From Firmicutes bacterium UBA2598 (GTDB taxonomy: Bacteria > Bacillota > PH28-bin88), in assembly GCA_002339345.1 (NCBI GenBank), contig DDKM01000008.1, forward strand, positions 1 to 41,774: a stretch of 41,774 nucleotides of DNA, written 5' to 3'. This document shows positions 22,937 to 30,608 of this stretch, one piece after another. The notes below the pieces were generated by a model. That model saw nothing but the letters and a program-made list of their open reading frames with translations, had not been told where the DNA came from and ran no database searches. How positions within the stretch are numbered: position 1 is the first letter of the stretch; the number at the start of each line of letters is the position of its first letter. The position numbers and the translations under genes were made by a program.

Positions 22937-22965
22937 GTTCGGGTCCTCCCGTCACTTTTTAAAGC

Positions 22966-22995
22966 CATTTTAACCACCGCCAAAGGTGATTAAAC
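22966..22995 (-). promoter_or_regulatory. Sigma-F promoter of csfB
   Basis: Minus strand GTTTA (22995-22991), 15 nt, GGTTAAAATG (22975-22966). It agrees at every defined base with the B. subtilis sigma-F consensus as I recall it (GYWTA-N15-GGHNANAHTR). csfB is a classic sigma-F gene. Confidence 0.75.
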
Positions 22996-23060
22996 CTGAC
23001 CTTAAACAGTATATGGAGGCCCAGGCCATTTTGCCATGGGGCAGATTTTTGTTTGTTTTT

Positions 23061-23846
23061 TCACGGCCGTTGACGCTGAACACCGTTGATATCTACATAG
23101 GTGTTTCCCTGCAGTAACAGCTGGGAAATAGGTACGATTTGATACCCATCGGCCTGCAGTTTGGCTAGAATACGCGGTAGCGCTGCGGCGGTGTATTTGC
23201 CGTTATTATGGAACAATACAATGGCTCCCGGAGCCATTTGGCCGGTTACCCTGCGGTAAATCTGGTCAGCGCTGAGGTCCTTCCAATCAAGGGAATCGAT
23301 GCTCCACTGAATGACCTTGATCCCCAACCGGTCAGCGGTCTGAATCAACCGGTTGTTGTAGTCCCCAAAGGGAGGGCGGAAAAGGAAAGCATCGAAACCA
23401 GTGAGGTCTTTGATCATCTGTTTGTTATCCAGCAACTCCCTTTCCATTTCTTGATCCGACAGGCGGCTGAAATTGGGGTGAGAGACGGAATGCATGCCCA
23501 GTTCATGCCCCCTGGCCAGAATTTCCTTGGCTTTCTCCGGGTACTTGTTCAACCAAGTGTTGACTAGAAAAAAGGTGGTTTTGACACCGTACTGGTCAAG
23601 GATACCAAGCAACTGGTCAGTATACTCCGCACCCCAGCAGGCATCAAAGGATATGGCAATCCTTTTCTCTCCTCCGGTGTCTACACTGTAAACGGGCAGC
23701 AGTTTACCCACCCGTGTCACCATGGCCACCGGATTCCCGCGCATGCCCGCCAGCGGTCCGGCCAGCAACCAAACCACAGCCAAGGCCAGAAGCAGCATTA
23801 TCCCTTTTCGCCACAGGCGGGGGCCCTTGAGGAAAATCAGCCGCAT
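23061..23846 (-). CDS. Polysaccharide deacetylase of the PdaB type
   Basis: The 261-residue protein has a membrane anchor (about 14-34) and a NodB domain: AISFDACWGAEYT (PdaB-type motif 1, lacking the second Asp of classical deacetylases), HELGMHSVSHPNF (metal His pair), FLFRPPFGDYNNR, VIQWSIDSLDWKDL and AIVLFHNNGKYTAAALP. PdaB proteins are sporulation proteins needed for spore cortex integrity; activity of members without the second Asp is debated. It ends in 'INGVQRQRP'. ATG 23846 follows AAGGGGAA. Exact orthology to pdaB (ybaN) is likely but unproven. Confidence 0.88.
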   Translation of the reverse strand: MRLIFLKGPRLWRKGIMLLLALAVVWLLAGPLAGMRGNPVAMVTRVGKLLPVYSVDTGGEKRIAISFDACWGAEYTDQLLGILDQYGVKTTFFLVNTWLNKYPEKAKEILARGHELGMHSVSHPNFSRLSDQEMERELLDNKQMIKDLTGFDAFLFRPPFGDYNNRLIQTADRLGIKVIQWSIDSLDWKDLSADQIYRRVTGQMAPGAIVLFHNNGKYTAAALPRILAKLQADGYQIVPISQLLLQGNTYVDINGVQRQRP

Positions 23847-23946
23847 ACCGATCTATTCCCCTTCCCAACAATTTCATGTACATCCTATGCCAGTCCCACC
23901 TCTCCCAGAACGTTGGCATGGAAAATGCAATTATCAGTAATTTATT

Positions 23947-23977
23947 TGTCACAACGGCACCCTTCTGTGGTGTTATA
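23947..23977 (+). promoter_or_regulatory. Possible ECF-sigma (autoregulatory) promoter
   Basis: TGTCACAA (23947-23954) with an AAC core resembles an ECF -35 element. TGTGGTGTTAT (23966-23976) lies at the usual distance downstream as a -10 region, just before the sigma-factor gene. Assigned by resemblance only. Confidence 0.35.
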
Positions 23978-24004
23978 TGAGTGGAAGGTGAAGGAGGGAT
24001 GGAG

Positions 24005-24547
24005 GTGTTCCCGCAAAAGATAACCCCACAGGACCATGCGTCCGGTGCAACCGACTACGGGCAACTGTTCCAGGCTTACTACCCGAATGTTTACCGCCAA
24101 CTCAATTACCTGCTGGCAGACCACACTGCAGCTGAAGATCTGGCCCAGGAAACCTTTTTACGACTCTACCGATCCCCACCGGCAGACCCTGCCAATATCG
24201 GGGGATGGCTGGCCAGGGTGGCGGCCAATCTGGCGTATAACTACCTGCGTTCGGAGAAGCGGCGCCGGAGCCGGGAGATGCGGGAATACCCACATAACAA
24301 TTCTGGAACCCTGGTAAGTTTTGATGATATGATTCATCAGAACCAGGATATCCTGGCGGTACGCCGTTGCCTGGCCCGCTTGGGACCCCGGGAGCGGATG
24401 ATCCTTCTCTTGAAATTCGCAGGCTACAGTTACCAGGAAATTGCCCAGGTGATTGGAGTACAAGCCAGTTCGGTGGGGAACCTTTTGGCCAGAGCCCAGC
24501 GTAAATTTAAGGAAGAATACGAACGGCACGAGGGGAGGGAGTATTAA
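24005..24547 (+). CDS. ECF-type RNA polymerase sigma factor
   Basis: The product has sigma region 2 (LFQAYYPNVYRQLNYLLAD, AAEDLAQETFLRLYR, GGWLARVAANLAYNYLRSEK) and region 4 (LARLGPRERMILLLKFAGYS, YQEIAQVIGVQASSVGNLLA), without regions 1 and 3. GTG 24005 is 7 nt from AAGGAGG (23991-23997); ATG 23999 is too close to it and GTG 23981 has no site. The stop overlaps the next start (TAATG), so sigma factor and anti-sigma are coupled. ECF factors of this kind answer envelope stress; the inducing signal is unknown. Confidence 0.93.
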   Translation: MFPQKITPQDHASGATDYGQLFQAYYPNVYRQLNYLLADHTAAEDLAQETFLRLYRSPPADPANIGGWLARVAANLAYNYLRSEKRRRSREMREYPHNNSGTLVSFDDMIHQNQDILAVRRCLARLGPRERMILLLKFAGYSYQEIAQVIGVQASSVGNLLARAQRKFKEEYERHEGREY

Positions 24548-25710
24548 TGTGTCTTGATGAAGGGACTTTACAGGCTTACCTGGATCTGCAGCTAGAACCT
24601 GATCGCTACTGGTCGGTAGAAACCCATCTCACCTCTTGTCTCGCTTGCCGCCAGCGATTGGAACGCCTTAGAGAAGTAGAGGAAGCGGTAGGCAAGGTGG
24701 TTAACGGGTACCGGCAAGAAATGGCCGGGATAAACCCTCCTGTAACGAGAGCTATGGAAAGATTCCTCGCTAGCGCCGTACCTGATGGGATAAGGGGAGC
24801 TTATCTGTCCATGGATGATTACAAAAGCAGGGACCAAAAAAATACAGTAAAGGGGAAATGGCAAGTGTTCAAAAGGTATAAAGGCGTGGCTGCCGCTGCA
24901 GCCGTGGCGGTGCTTTTGACCGCATTCCTAAGTTTCGGACCTACCCGCACCCTGGCAGCCAATTTTCTCACCGTTTTCCGCATGGAAAAAATCCAGGTGG
25001 TTAGCTTTACCAGCGATGATCTGAACCAACTGGAAAAGACCCTTAGGGATGCGGGTTTGGCTGATTTGGAAAACCTGGCCCAGTTTCGAGTTGACACTGA
25101 GACCAGAATTGAAGAAATGAGCCCCGAAGCAGCCCAACAGGCGGTGGATTTTCCAGTTAAGGTGCCGACAACCCTTTCGGGACTAGCGCTCCAAGGGGTA
25201 GTGGTCCAATTGGGAACATCGGTAACCGTGACACCCCAGGTGGATAAGATCAACGGGGTTTTGCAAACCCTTGGTAGCAGCCAGTTATTACCCACTGCCA
25301 TAGACGGCAAGCCCTTCACCATCAAGGTTCCATCGGCTGTAATAGCTGAATATAGCAGCAGCGGGAGTATCCCCATACAGGTCATCCAGGCTGGTTTACC
25401 ATCCCTCACCGTTCCTCCTGGGGTAGATGTGGAGCAAATCCGGGAAGCGCTGCTGCAACTGCCTGTCCTGCCCGGCAACCTGCGTCGGCAACTGGCAGAT
25501 ATCAACGACTGGCAGAACACCCTGCCCATTCCTGACCCTAACGGTGAAATCCGGGAAGTAAAAGTAAATGACGCTAACGGTGTACTCATTTCCTCCTACC
25601 ATAACCCGGAGCAGATCACTCTAATCTGGCAACAACAAGGAGTATGGGTAGCTGTGGCCGGTAACCTTACCCTGGCCGAGGCCCGGGAAATAGCCGGTCA
25701 ACTGAGGTGA
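24547..25710 (+). CDS. Membrane zinc-binding anti-sigma factor
   Basis: The 387-residue protein starts with a ZAS-type domain: His27, Cys31 and Cys34 in HLTSCLACRQRL. A single membrane span follows (about 113-130, GVAAAAAVAVLLTAFLSF) and then a ~250-residue extracytoplasmic domain. That part contains Pro-rich and VTVTPQVDKINGVLQ stretches and resembles DUF4367-like sensor domains, but I do not assign it firmly. By position and layout it sequesters the ECF factor encoded just upstream and releases it on a signal sensed outside the membrane. Confidence 0.88.
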   Translation: MCLDEGTLQAYLDLQLEPDRYWSVETHLTSCLACRQRLERLREVEEAVGKVVNGYRQEMAGINPPVTRAMERFLASAVPDGIRGAYLSMDDYKSRDQKNTVKGKWQVFKRYKGVAAAAAVAVLLTAFLSFGPTRTLAANFLTVFRMEKIQVVSFTSDDLNQLEKTLRDAGLADLENLAQFRVDTETRIEEMSPEAAQQAVDFPVKVPTTLSGLALQGVVVQLGTSVTVTPQVDKINGVLQTLGSSQLLPTAIDGKPFTIKVPSAVIAEYSSSGSIPIQVIQAGLPSLTVPPGVDVEQIREALLQLPVLPGNLRRQLADINDWQNTLPIPDPNGEIREVKVNDANGVLISSYHNPEQITLIWQQQGVWVAVAGNLTLAEAREIAGQLR

Positions 25711-25714
25711 AACC

Positions 25715-26626
25715 ATGATCATCGAAACCCATAAACTGACAAAGATGTATGGAAATCATGTAGGGTGTCAAGATATTTGCCTCTCGGTGGCCGAGGGGCA
25801 AATCTTCGGCCTCTTGGGCCCCAATGGTGCGGGTAAGAGTACGCTGGTAAAGATGCTGGTGGGCCTGTTGCACCCCTCTGCCGGCCAAGCCCGGTTGATC
25901 GGCAAACCCCTCGGGGACATCGGCGCCAGACGGCAAATCGGGTTTTTACCGGAAAACTTTCGCTACCACGAATGGTTGTCCGGGGATGAATTGTTGTCCT
26001 TTCACGCTTCCTTGTACGGGATGACACCCGATGAGACCCGCCGACGCATCCCCGTTGTCCTTGATATGGTAAACCTGCATGGGATCGCCCGCAAAAGGGT
26101 GGGTGCTTTCAGCAAGGGGATGCAGCAGCGGATCGGTATTGCCATCGCCCTTTTGCCTGACCCCAAGCTTTTATTCTTGGACGAGCCTACTTCAGCGCTG
26201 GATCCCCTGGGACGGCGAGAAGTGCGGGAAATACTGCTAAAACTTAAGGAGGCCGGTAAAACGGTATTTCTAAACAGCCACCTGTTGGGTGAGGTGGAGG
26301 CTGTTTGCCGAGATGTAGCAATTATTAATAAGGGAAGGGTAATAAAACACGGCCGTATGGAGGACCTGCTTAGTGGCAGTATCGAGGTAGAAATGAGGGT
26401 GGCTAGCCTGACCCCAGCTATGGAAAAGGAACTGCGGCTTTGTTGCCGCACCTTAGCGGTGGATGGGCCGCGCCTGGTGGCAACGGTGGGTGTACAGGAG
26501 GATGTACCAAAACTTGCCAAAATAATCACCGACCACGGGGGACTGTTGTATGAACTGACCCCCAGGCGCACTTCCCTGGAGGAACTTTTCATCAGTACTG
26601 TCCGGGAGGGGGAAATGGCATGTTAA
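25715..26626 (+). CDS. ABC transporter ATP-binding protein
   Basis: The 303-residue ATPase has Walker A LLGPNGAGKST, Q-loop region QIGFLPENFRYHEWLSG, signature FSKGMQQRIGIAIALL (S-K-G-M-Q in place of LSGGQ), Walker B LLFLDEPTSALDP and switch His in NSHLLGEVE. The C-terminal ~75 residues form the extra domain of CcmA/NatA-type exporters. It starts 4 nt after the anti-sigma stop and overlaps the permease by 7 nt, so the ECF regulator and transporter form one operon. Substrate unknown; such exporters often handle antimicrobial peptides or lipids. Confidence 0.93.
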   Translation: MIIETHKLTKMYGNHVGCQDICLSVAEGQIFGLLGPNGAGKSTLVKMLVGLLHPSAGQARLIGKPLGDIGARRQIGFLPENFRYHEWLSGDELLSFHASLYGMTPDETRRRIPVVLDMVNLHGIARKRVGAFSKGMQQRIGIAIALLPDPKLLFLDEPTSALDPLGRREVREILLKLKEAGKTVFLNSHLLGEVEAVCRDVAIINKGRVIKHGRMEDLLSGSIEVEMRVASLTPAMEKELRLCCRTLAVDGPRLVATVGVQEDVPKLAKIITDHGGLLYELTPRRTSLEELFISTVREGEMAC

Positions 26627-27453
26627 CCATAGCCGGACTGGCGTTTCGCGAGGTATTGCATAAACGGGTGCTGGTGTTCGCTCTGCTTATGACTGCTGCG
26701 TTTCTGGCCCTATATGGCCTTGCCTTACACTACATGGTCAGGGATCTCGGTCGCTTGTCCAATCCCTTAATGGCCCAGGTGGCGGTTACCCAGCTGTTTT
26801 CTGTCGGGCTGTACCTGGGTAGTTTTATCTGTTCCTTCCTGGCGGTTTTTTCGGCTGTGGGCACCCTTTCTGGAGAGATTGAAAACGGCACCATGTATGC
26901 CATTGTGGCCAAACCCATCCACCGCAGGGATATCGTCTTGGGTAAATATATGGGTTATGCCGCCATGATGGCATGTTATGCTGCTGTATTTTTCTTGTCC
27001 TTGCTGGGACTGGTATACTGGAAAACCAATTTAGTGGTCTCGGGAATCGTACCAGCCCTTTTACTATTTTGCCTGCAACCCCTGGTACTGTTGTCTATTA
27101 CCATGCTGGGCACCTCAGTTTTCTCCACATTAGGTAACGGGATCGCAGTATTAATGCTATGGGCTGTTTCTACCATTGGCGGCATGATCGAACAGGTCGG
27201 GACCATGATCCCCAGTCAATCGTTAATTAATGCGGGCATTATCAGCAGCCTGATCCTGCCCGCCGACGCCATCTACCGGCGCCTTTCCTATACCATGCTG
27301 GCTGCTACCGATAATCCCGTTAATGCCCTGGGGATGCTTGGCCCCTTTGGCACCCAGTCCCCACCCAGCAACGCCATGCTGATCTATACTATTGCCTATA
27401 TGGCCATTGCCTTGCTCCTGGCCGTCCGTGCCTTTGACCGGCGGGATATCTAG
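26620..27453 (+). CDS. ABC-2 type permease
   Basis: The 277-residue protein has about six hydrophobic spans (near residues 17-37, 62-84, 106-128, 138-156, 168-190 and 250-272). The EIENGTMYAIVAKPIHRRDIVLGKYMG coupling block is typical of ABC-2 permeases of the NatB/CcmB type. It pairs with the ATPase encoded just upstream, with which it overlaps. No terminator is obvious after it; 65 nt follow before the MNT remnant. Confidence 0.9.
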   Translation: MLTIAGLAFREVLHKRVLVFALLMTAAFLALYGLALHYMVRDLGRLSNPLMAQVAVTQLFSVGLYLGSFICSFLAVFSAVGTLSGEIENGTMYAIVAKPIHRRDIVLGKYMGYAAMMACYAAVFFLSLLGLVYWKTNLVVSGIVPALLLFCLQPLVLLSITMLGTSVFSTLGNGIAVLMLWAVSTIGGMIEQVGTMIPSQSLINAGIISSLILPADAIYRRLSYTMLAATDNPVNALGMLGPFGTQSPPSNAMLIYTIAYMAIALLLAVRAFDRRDI

Positions 27454-27517
27454 TTTTTTCCCAAATTATGATATGATGGCTTTACAGATAATGGTGTTCC
27501 CTAAAGGGGCGAACAAT

Positions 27518-27658
27518 ATGGTATCAGGATGGGACCCTTTCGCCCAGGAAAATCTACGGCAAGCATGGGAGAAGCGAGTGGCGGAAAAAAGGACAGCCGA
27601 ACAAGAACGTCGGCTGATTGCTCTTGCGAAGGCCCGGGAACTGGCGGAGCTCCTGAAA
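27518..27658 (+). pseudogene. MNT nucleotidyltransferase (antitoxin) 5' remnant
   Basis: ATG 27518 lies 8 nt after AAAGGGG. Its first 47 codons (WDPFAQENLRQAWEKRVAEK and continuing through LIALAKARELAELLK) match the N-terminal basic helix of MNT-type nucleotidyltransferases paired with HepT-like toxins. At the point where the catalytic FGS...DxD core should begin, the sequence switches to the 3' half of a HepT gene in another frame. The open frame then runs on as nonsense to 27874. The antitoxin's active site is therefore wholly missing. Family assignment is from memory of such proteins and needs a search. Confidence 0.6.
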
Positions 27659-28017
27659 ACGCAAATGTTTCCAACATTGACGAAGCCCTCCCTACCAACC
27701 CACCATGGCATCGCTCGTTGCTTTGGCAAATGGCAATGGATATCCCCGAAGTTAGGCCCGCAGTTTTACGTAAAGAAACCGCCATCCTACTTGATAAATA
27801 TCGTTCTTTTCGACATGTATTTCGTAATGTTTATGGATTTAACCTGGATAGCGATCGGTTGTTGGAGTTACTGAAGCTGCTGCCGCAGACTATCCATAAT
27901 TTACGCACTGACGTGGCCAACTTCATAGAGAAATTACTTACCGTTTACCAGGTGAGGTCTTGGATCATCTGCCAGGAAAGGTGTTTGGTCAACTATTTTC
28001 TAATCAACTCACTGTAA
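27659..28017 (+). pseudogene. HepT-like ribonuclease toxin 3' remnant
   Basis: In the +1-shifted frame, from about 27665, the sequence reads NIDEALPTNPPWHRSLLWQM, then DIPEVRPAVLRKETAILLDK and YRSFRHVFRNVYGFNLDSDR. This is the conserved second half of HepT-like toxins (HEPN superfamily), normally about 150 residues. The first ~50-60 residues are gone and there is no own start. A single deletion of roughly 450 nt joining mntA 5' to hepT 3' explains both remnants. Its end overlaps the convergent nitrilase gene by 25 nt. Confidence 0.65.
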
Positions 28018-28823
28018 AGTTCCGGTCTTCTGGCTTTTAGATAAAATGTGTCCCGCATCCTTTTCCCCTCCTGGCGGCGGATAGTGTTGATTAGTCTTGA
28101 TTCCAGGTCTACAACCAACATTTCCTCAATCCCGTTAAAAGCCTCCGCAATTACATTTCCTTTTGGGTCAACCACTATAGCCCCACCGCTGTATTGTTGC
28201 TTGACGCCGTCGTATCCGGTTAAATTGCATGCTGCAATGTAAATTGTATTATCATACGCCCGTGCCGAAAGGTATTTGACCCAAATTTCCCTCCTCTCGC
28301 CAGCAATAGCCGGAGAAGCATGGGGAGCAAATATAATCTCACCGCCTTTTAAGGAAAGTATGGTTGTAACTTCGGGAAAGTGCAAATCCCAACATATTTG
28401 AATGCCAAAAGTGGCTTTTGGTGTTGCAAAAACAGGCAATTCATCTCCGGGAGTAAAAAATGACTGCTCATGTCTCCCAAGATGTGTTTTCCTGTATTTA
28501 TTCAAAGTACCGTCGGGAAAGGCCACTATTTGAGTTATAAATATATTGCCAGAATCGTCCTTTTCCGCCATACCAGCCAGTATAATTATGCCATTTGTGC
28601 AAGCCATGCGGCTAATGGCCTTTACGCTATCGCTACAAAAGTCCTCAGCTACTGATGCATTCTGTCCGCCGTAATACCCGTGAATACTTAGCTCTGGAAA
28701 GCAGATAATGTCAACTTTTTGTTCTGCTGCCTTTTTTACAAAAAGCTCTATTTTAGCTATATTCTCTTTGGTTTGGTGTACTTTCGCCTGCATTTGCACC
28801 AGGGCAATACGTGTATCTTCCAT
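27993..28823 (-). CDS. Carbon-nitrogen hydrolase (nitrilase superfamily)
   Basis: The 276-residue protein has the Glu-Lys-Cys triad: Glu in CFPELSIHGYYG, Lys in LNKYRKTHLGRHE and Cys in FGIQICWDLHFPEV. Further family blocks are FAPHASPA and YIAACNLTG. It probably hydrolyses an amide; N-carbamoylputrescine amidase-like and omega-amidase-like enzymes share this pattern, so the substrate is open. ATG 28823 follows GGGGGTGA. Base composition is visibly more AT-rich than its neighbours (many AAA, ATA, TTT codons), suggesting a different origin. It is alone on its strand. Confidence 0.9.
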   Translation of the reverse strand: MEDTRIALVQMQAKVHQTKENIAKIELFVKKAAEQKVDIICFPELSIHGYYGGQNASVAEDFCSDSVKAISRMACTNGIIILAGMAEKDDSGNIFITQIVAFPDGTLNKYRKTHLGRHEQSFFTPGDELPVFATPKATFGIQICWDLHFPEVTTILSLKGGEIIFAPHASPAIAGERREIWVKYLSARAYDNTIYIAACNLTGYDGVKQQYSGGAIVVDPKGNVIAEAFNGIEEMLVVDLESRLINTIRRQEGKRMRDTFYLKARRPELYSELIRK

Positions 28824-28944
28824 TACTTATCACCCCCAAATCAATAATCTTGCTAAATCATTTTTTCTACGGCAACTTTATTAATTCCTGGTTTAAAAAC
28901 ACTCTTTGGGAGAACTGGGCTAACACCTATGCAATAACCTTTAC

Positions 28945-28973
28945 TTGCCAAGCACCCTGCAATAAACTATAAT
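28945..28973 (+). promoter_or_regulatory. Sigma-A promoter of the cobalamin operon
   Basis: TTGCCA (28945-28950), 17 nt, TATAAT (28968-28973), about 20 nt before the riboswitch P1 stem. Confidence 0.8.
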
Positions 28974-28994
28974 GAAGAAAAATTAATACGTTCC

Positions 28995-29140
28995 ATGACA
29001 GGTGCCGCTTAGGTTAAAAGGGAACCGGGTGTAAATCCCGGGCGGTCGCGCCACTGTAACGGGGAGCTTCTTTCGAAAATGCCACCTCGCGGGAAGGCTG
29101 AAAGAGGCAAGGAACCGGAGCCAGGAAACCTGCCTGTTAT
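28995..29140 (+). ncRNA. Cobalamin riboswitch aptamer
   Basis: All hallmark elements are in order: an 8-bp P1 (28995-29002 with 29133-29140), GGGAACCGGGTGTAAATCCC, the GCGCCACTGTAA element (29048-29059), the GCCACCTCGCGGGAAGGC arm and the B12 box GAGCCAGGAAACCTGCC (29118-29134). It lies directly upstream of cbiM. Binding of adenosyl- or related cobalamin should switch the operon off. Confidence 0.96.
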
Positions 29141-29195
29141 GACCAACCGAAAATGCCTTCGCGCCAAGGGCAGGTGGGATAATGGGCTTTATTAC

Positions 29196-29232
29196 CCCGC
29201 TTGATTTTGGGCAGGCGGGATTTTATTTTATA
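29196..29232 (+). terminator. Riboswitch-controlled terminator (expression platform)
   Basis: CCCGCTT (29196-29202) pairs with AGGCGGG (29213-29219), 10-nt loop, then ATTTTATTTTATA (29220-29232). It lies between the aptamer and the cbiM ribosome site. The sequence GGCAGG occurs at 29169-29174 and again at 29210-29215; either can pair with CCTGCC of the B12 box (29129-29134), giving a ready mutual-exclusion switch. Confidence 0.7.
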
Positions 29233-29247
29233 CAGGAGGGATTAGCC

Positions 29248-29913
29248 ATGCATTTACCTGAAGGAACCTTTCCCGCATTTCAAGCTGCCGCTTACACCGG
29301 TCTGGCAGCAACGGGAATCTGGTGGGGATTAAAGGACTACCGCCAAAGGGTTAGGGAGAAGCGGGAAACAGGAACCATGGTCGCAGTAATGACCGCCATG
29401 GTCTTTCTGGTTTCCCTCATCCCCATACCCATTCCTCTAGTTGGCAGTTCCGCCCACCCGGGGGGTACACCCCTGGCAGCCATTATCCTCGGACCAAAGC
29501 TGGTCTTTCCTTCTAGTCTGGTAGCCCTTATTTTTCAAGCAATACTGTTCGGTGAGGGTGGATTTACCACCCTAGGAGCCAACACCCTTTCCATGGCTGG
29601 AGGTGGCCTGATAGCCTGGTTGGTTTACCGGCAATTGAACAAATTCTTCGGCTACCGAGTTGGCGCAGCCACAGCAGGTTTTATTGGCAGCCTATCCATT
29701 TACCTGATTACGGCCCTGGAACTATCCCTGTTACCGGCAACAAGTTCAGCCAGCTTCCTGCTGGTTTTTGCGGGTATTTTCGCGGCCTTTTTACCCCTCC
29801 AGCTGCCTTTAGCTTTGCTGGAGGGAGCTTTTACAGCCGCCGTCGTCGGTTTTATAAAAAGGCGCAGACCCGAAATATGGGAGACTTTCGCCCATGAACA
29901 AACTTTACGCTGA
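29248..29913 (+). CDS. cbiM: Cobalt ECF transporter substrate-binding subunit CbiM
   Basis: ATG 29248 follows AGGAGGG at 7 nt and gives the essential MHLPEG N-terminus: the amino group and His2 of CbiM coordinate Co(II), which confirms this start. The 221-residue membrane protein has six or so spans and the family blocks GSSAHPGGTPLAAIILGPK, FGEGGFTTLGANTLSMAGGG and LPLQLPLALLEGAFTAAVVG. It imports cobalt for the corrin pathway encoded downstream. It overlaps cbiQ by 20 nt. No CbiN is encoded in the window and none is fused to its end. Confidence 0.95.
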   Translation: MHLPEGTFPAFQAAAYTGLAATGIWWGLKDYRQRVREKRETGTMVAVMTAMVFLVSLIPIPIPLVGSSAHPGGTPLAAIILGPKLVFPSSLVALIFQAILFGEGGFTTLGANTLSMAGGGLIAWLVYRQLNKFFGYRVGAATAGFIGSLSIYLITALELSLLPATSSASFLLVFAGIFAAFLPLQLPLALLEGAFTAAVVGFIKRRRPEIWETFAHEQTLR

Positions 29914-30595
29914 ATTAGGCTTGACCATAATTATTTTAACTGCAGTCATAACCACGCCATCCCCTTACTTTTCCCTTACCATCGGCGCCTTTTGTCTGTG
30001 TGGTCAATTTGCCTGCCGTAACCGGATACACTGGTGGGTTTTTATACCCGCCTTATCGGTAGCGGCAGCCTCTTTCGCGGCTTCCGCCCTTACTGTGGGT
30101 AATGATCCTGCCCTGTGGCTTTTTGGCCATCTTCCTCTATATCGCGAAGGGCTTTGGCATGGATTTACTACTTTTGCCCGAATCACCGGTGGTGTAATTA
30201 CCCTGATCTTCTTTAGCGGTCTCCTGGGGCTGGAAGGTATGACCCGGCTGGCTCTCGGGTTGCCTATTCCGAAGGAACTGCTGGAACTTTATCTTACCAC
30301 CTACCGTTTTATTACCTTGTTGCAAGAAGAGCTACGGCGGGTAAGACGAGCGCAACGCCTGCGACTGGGTTACGCAAACTGGCAAAAAAGTCTGGCTTCT
30401 GCAGCCTCCCTGGCTGGCATCATCCTACTGCGAGCTTACGATCGGGGCCTCATCCAAGAGAAAGCCAGGCGCCTAAAGGGCGGCTTAAGTCCTGCAGCAG
30501 TTTCTGGGGTATACGCCTACGAATACAGAATTGGGCAAGCCATGGTCTGGCAGGCAACAGGCCTATTAGTGGCCTCCACAACCCTACTTCTTTAA
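29894..30595 (+). CDS. cbiQ: Cobalt ECF transporter transmembrane subunit CbiQ
   Basis: The 233-residue T-component has several hydrophobic spans and the coupling helices, seen as EELRRVRRAQRLRLGY and LLRAYDRGLIQEKARRLKG, that contact the ATPase. ATG 29894 lies inside the cbiM end. It links CbiM to CbiO. Sequence similarity to better-known CbiQ is moderate, but context makes the assignment secure. Confidence 0.92.
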   Translation: MNKLYAELGLTIIILTAVITTPSPYFSLTIGAFCLCGQFACRNRIHWWVFIPALSVAAASFAASALTVGNDPALWLFGHLPLYREGLWHGFTTFARITGGVITLIFFSGLLGLEGMTRLALGLPIPKELLELYLTTYRFITLLQEELRRVRRAQRLRLGYANWQKSLASAASLAGIILLRAYDRGLIQEKARRLKGGLSPAAVSGVYAYEYRIGQAMVWQATGLLVASTTLLL

Positions 30596-30608
30596 AGGAG
30601 TCAGGCCA

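Noticed and set aside
27466..27785. Minus-strand open frames across the MNT remnant
   Set aside because: No ribosome site and Ser/Arg-rich translations; the plus-strand frames carry recognisable MNT and HepT sequence instead.
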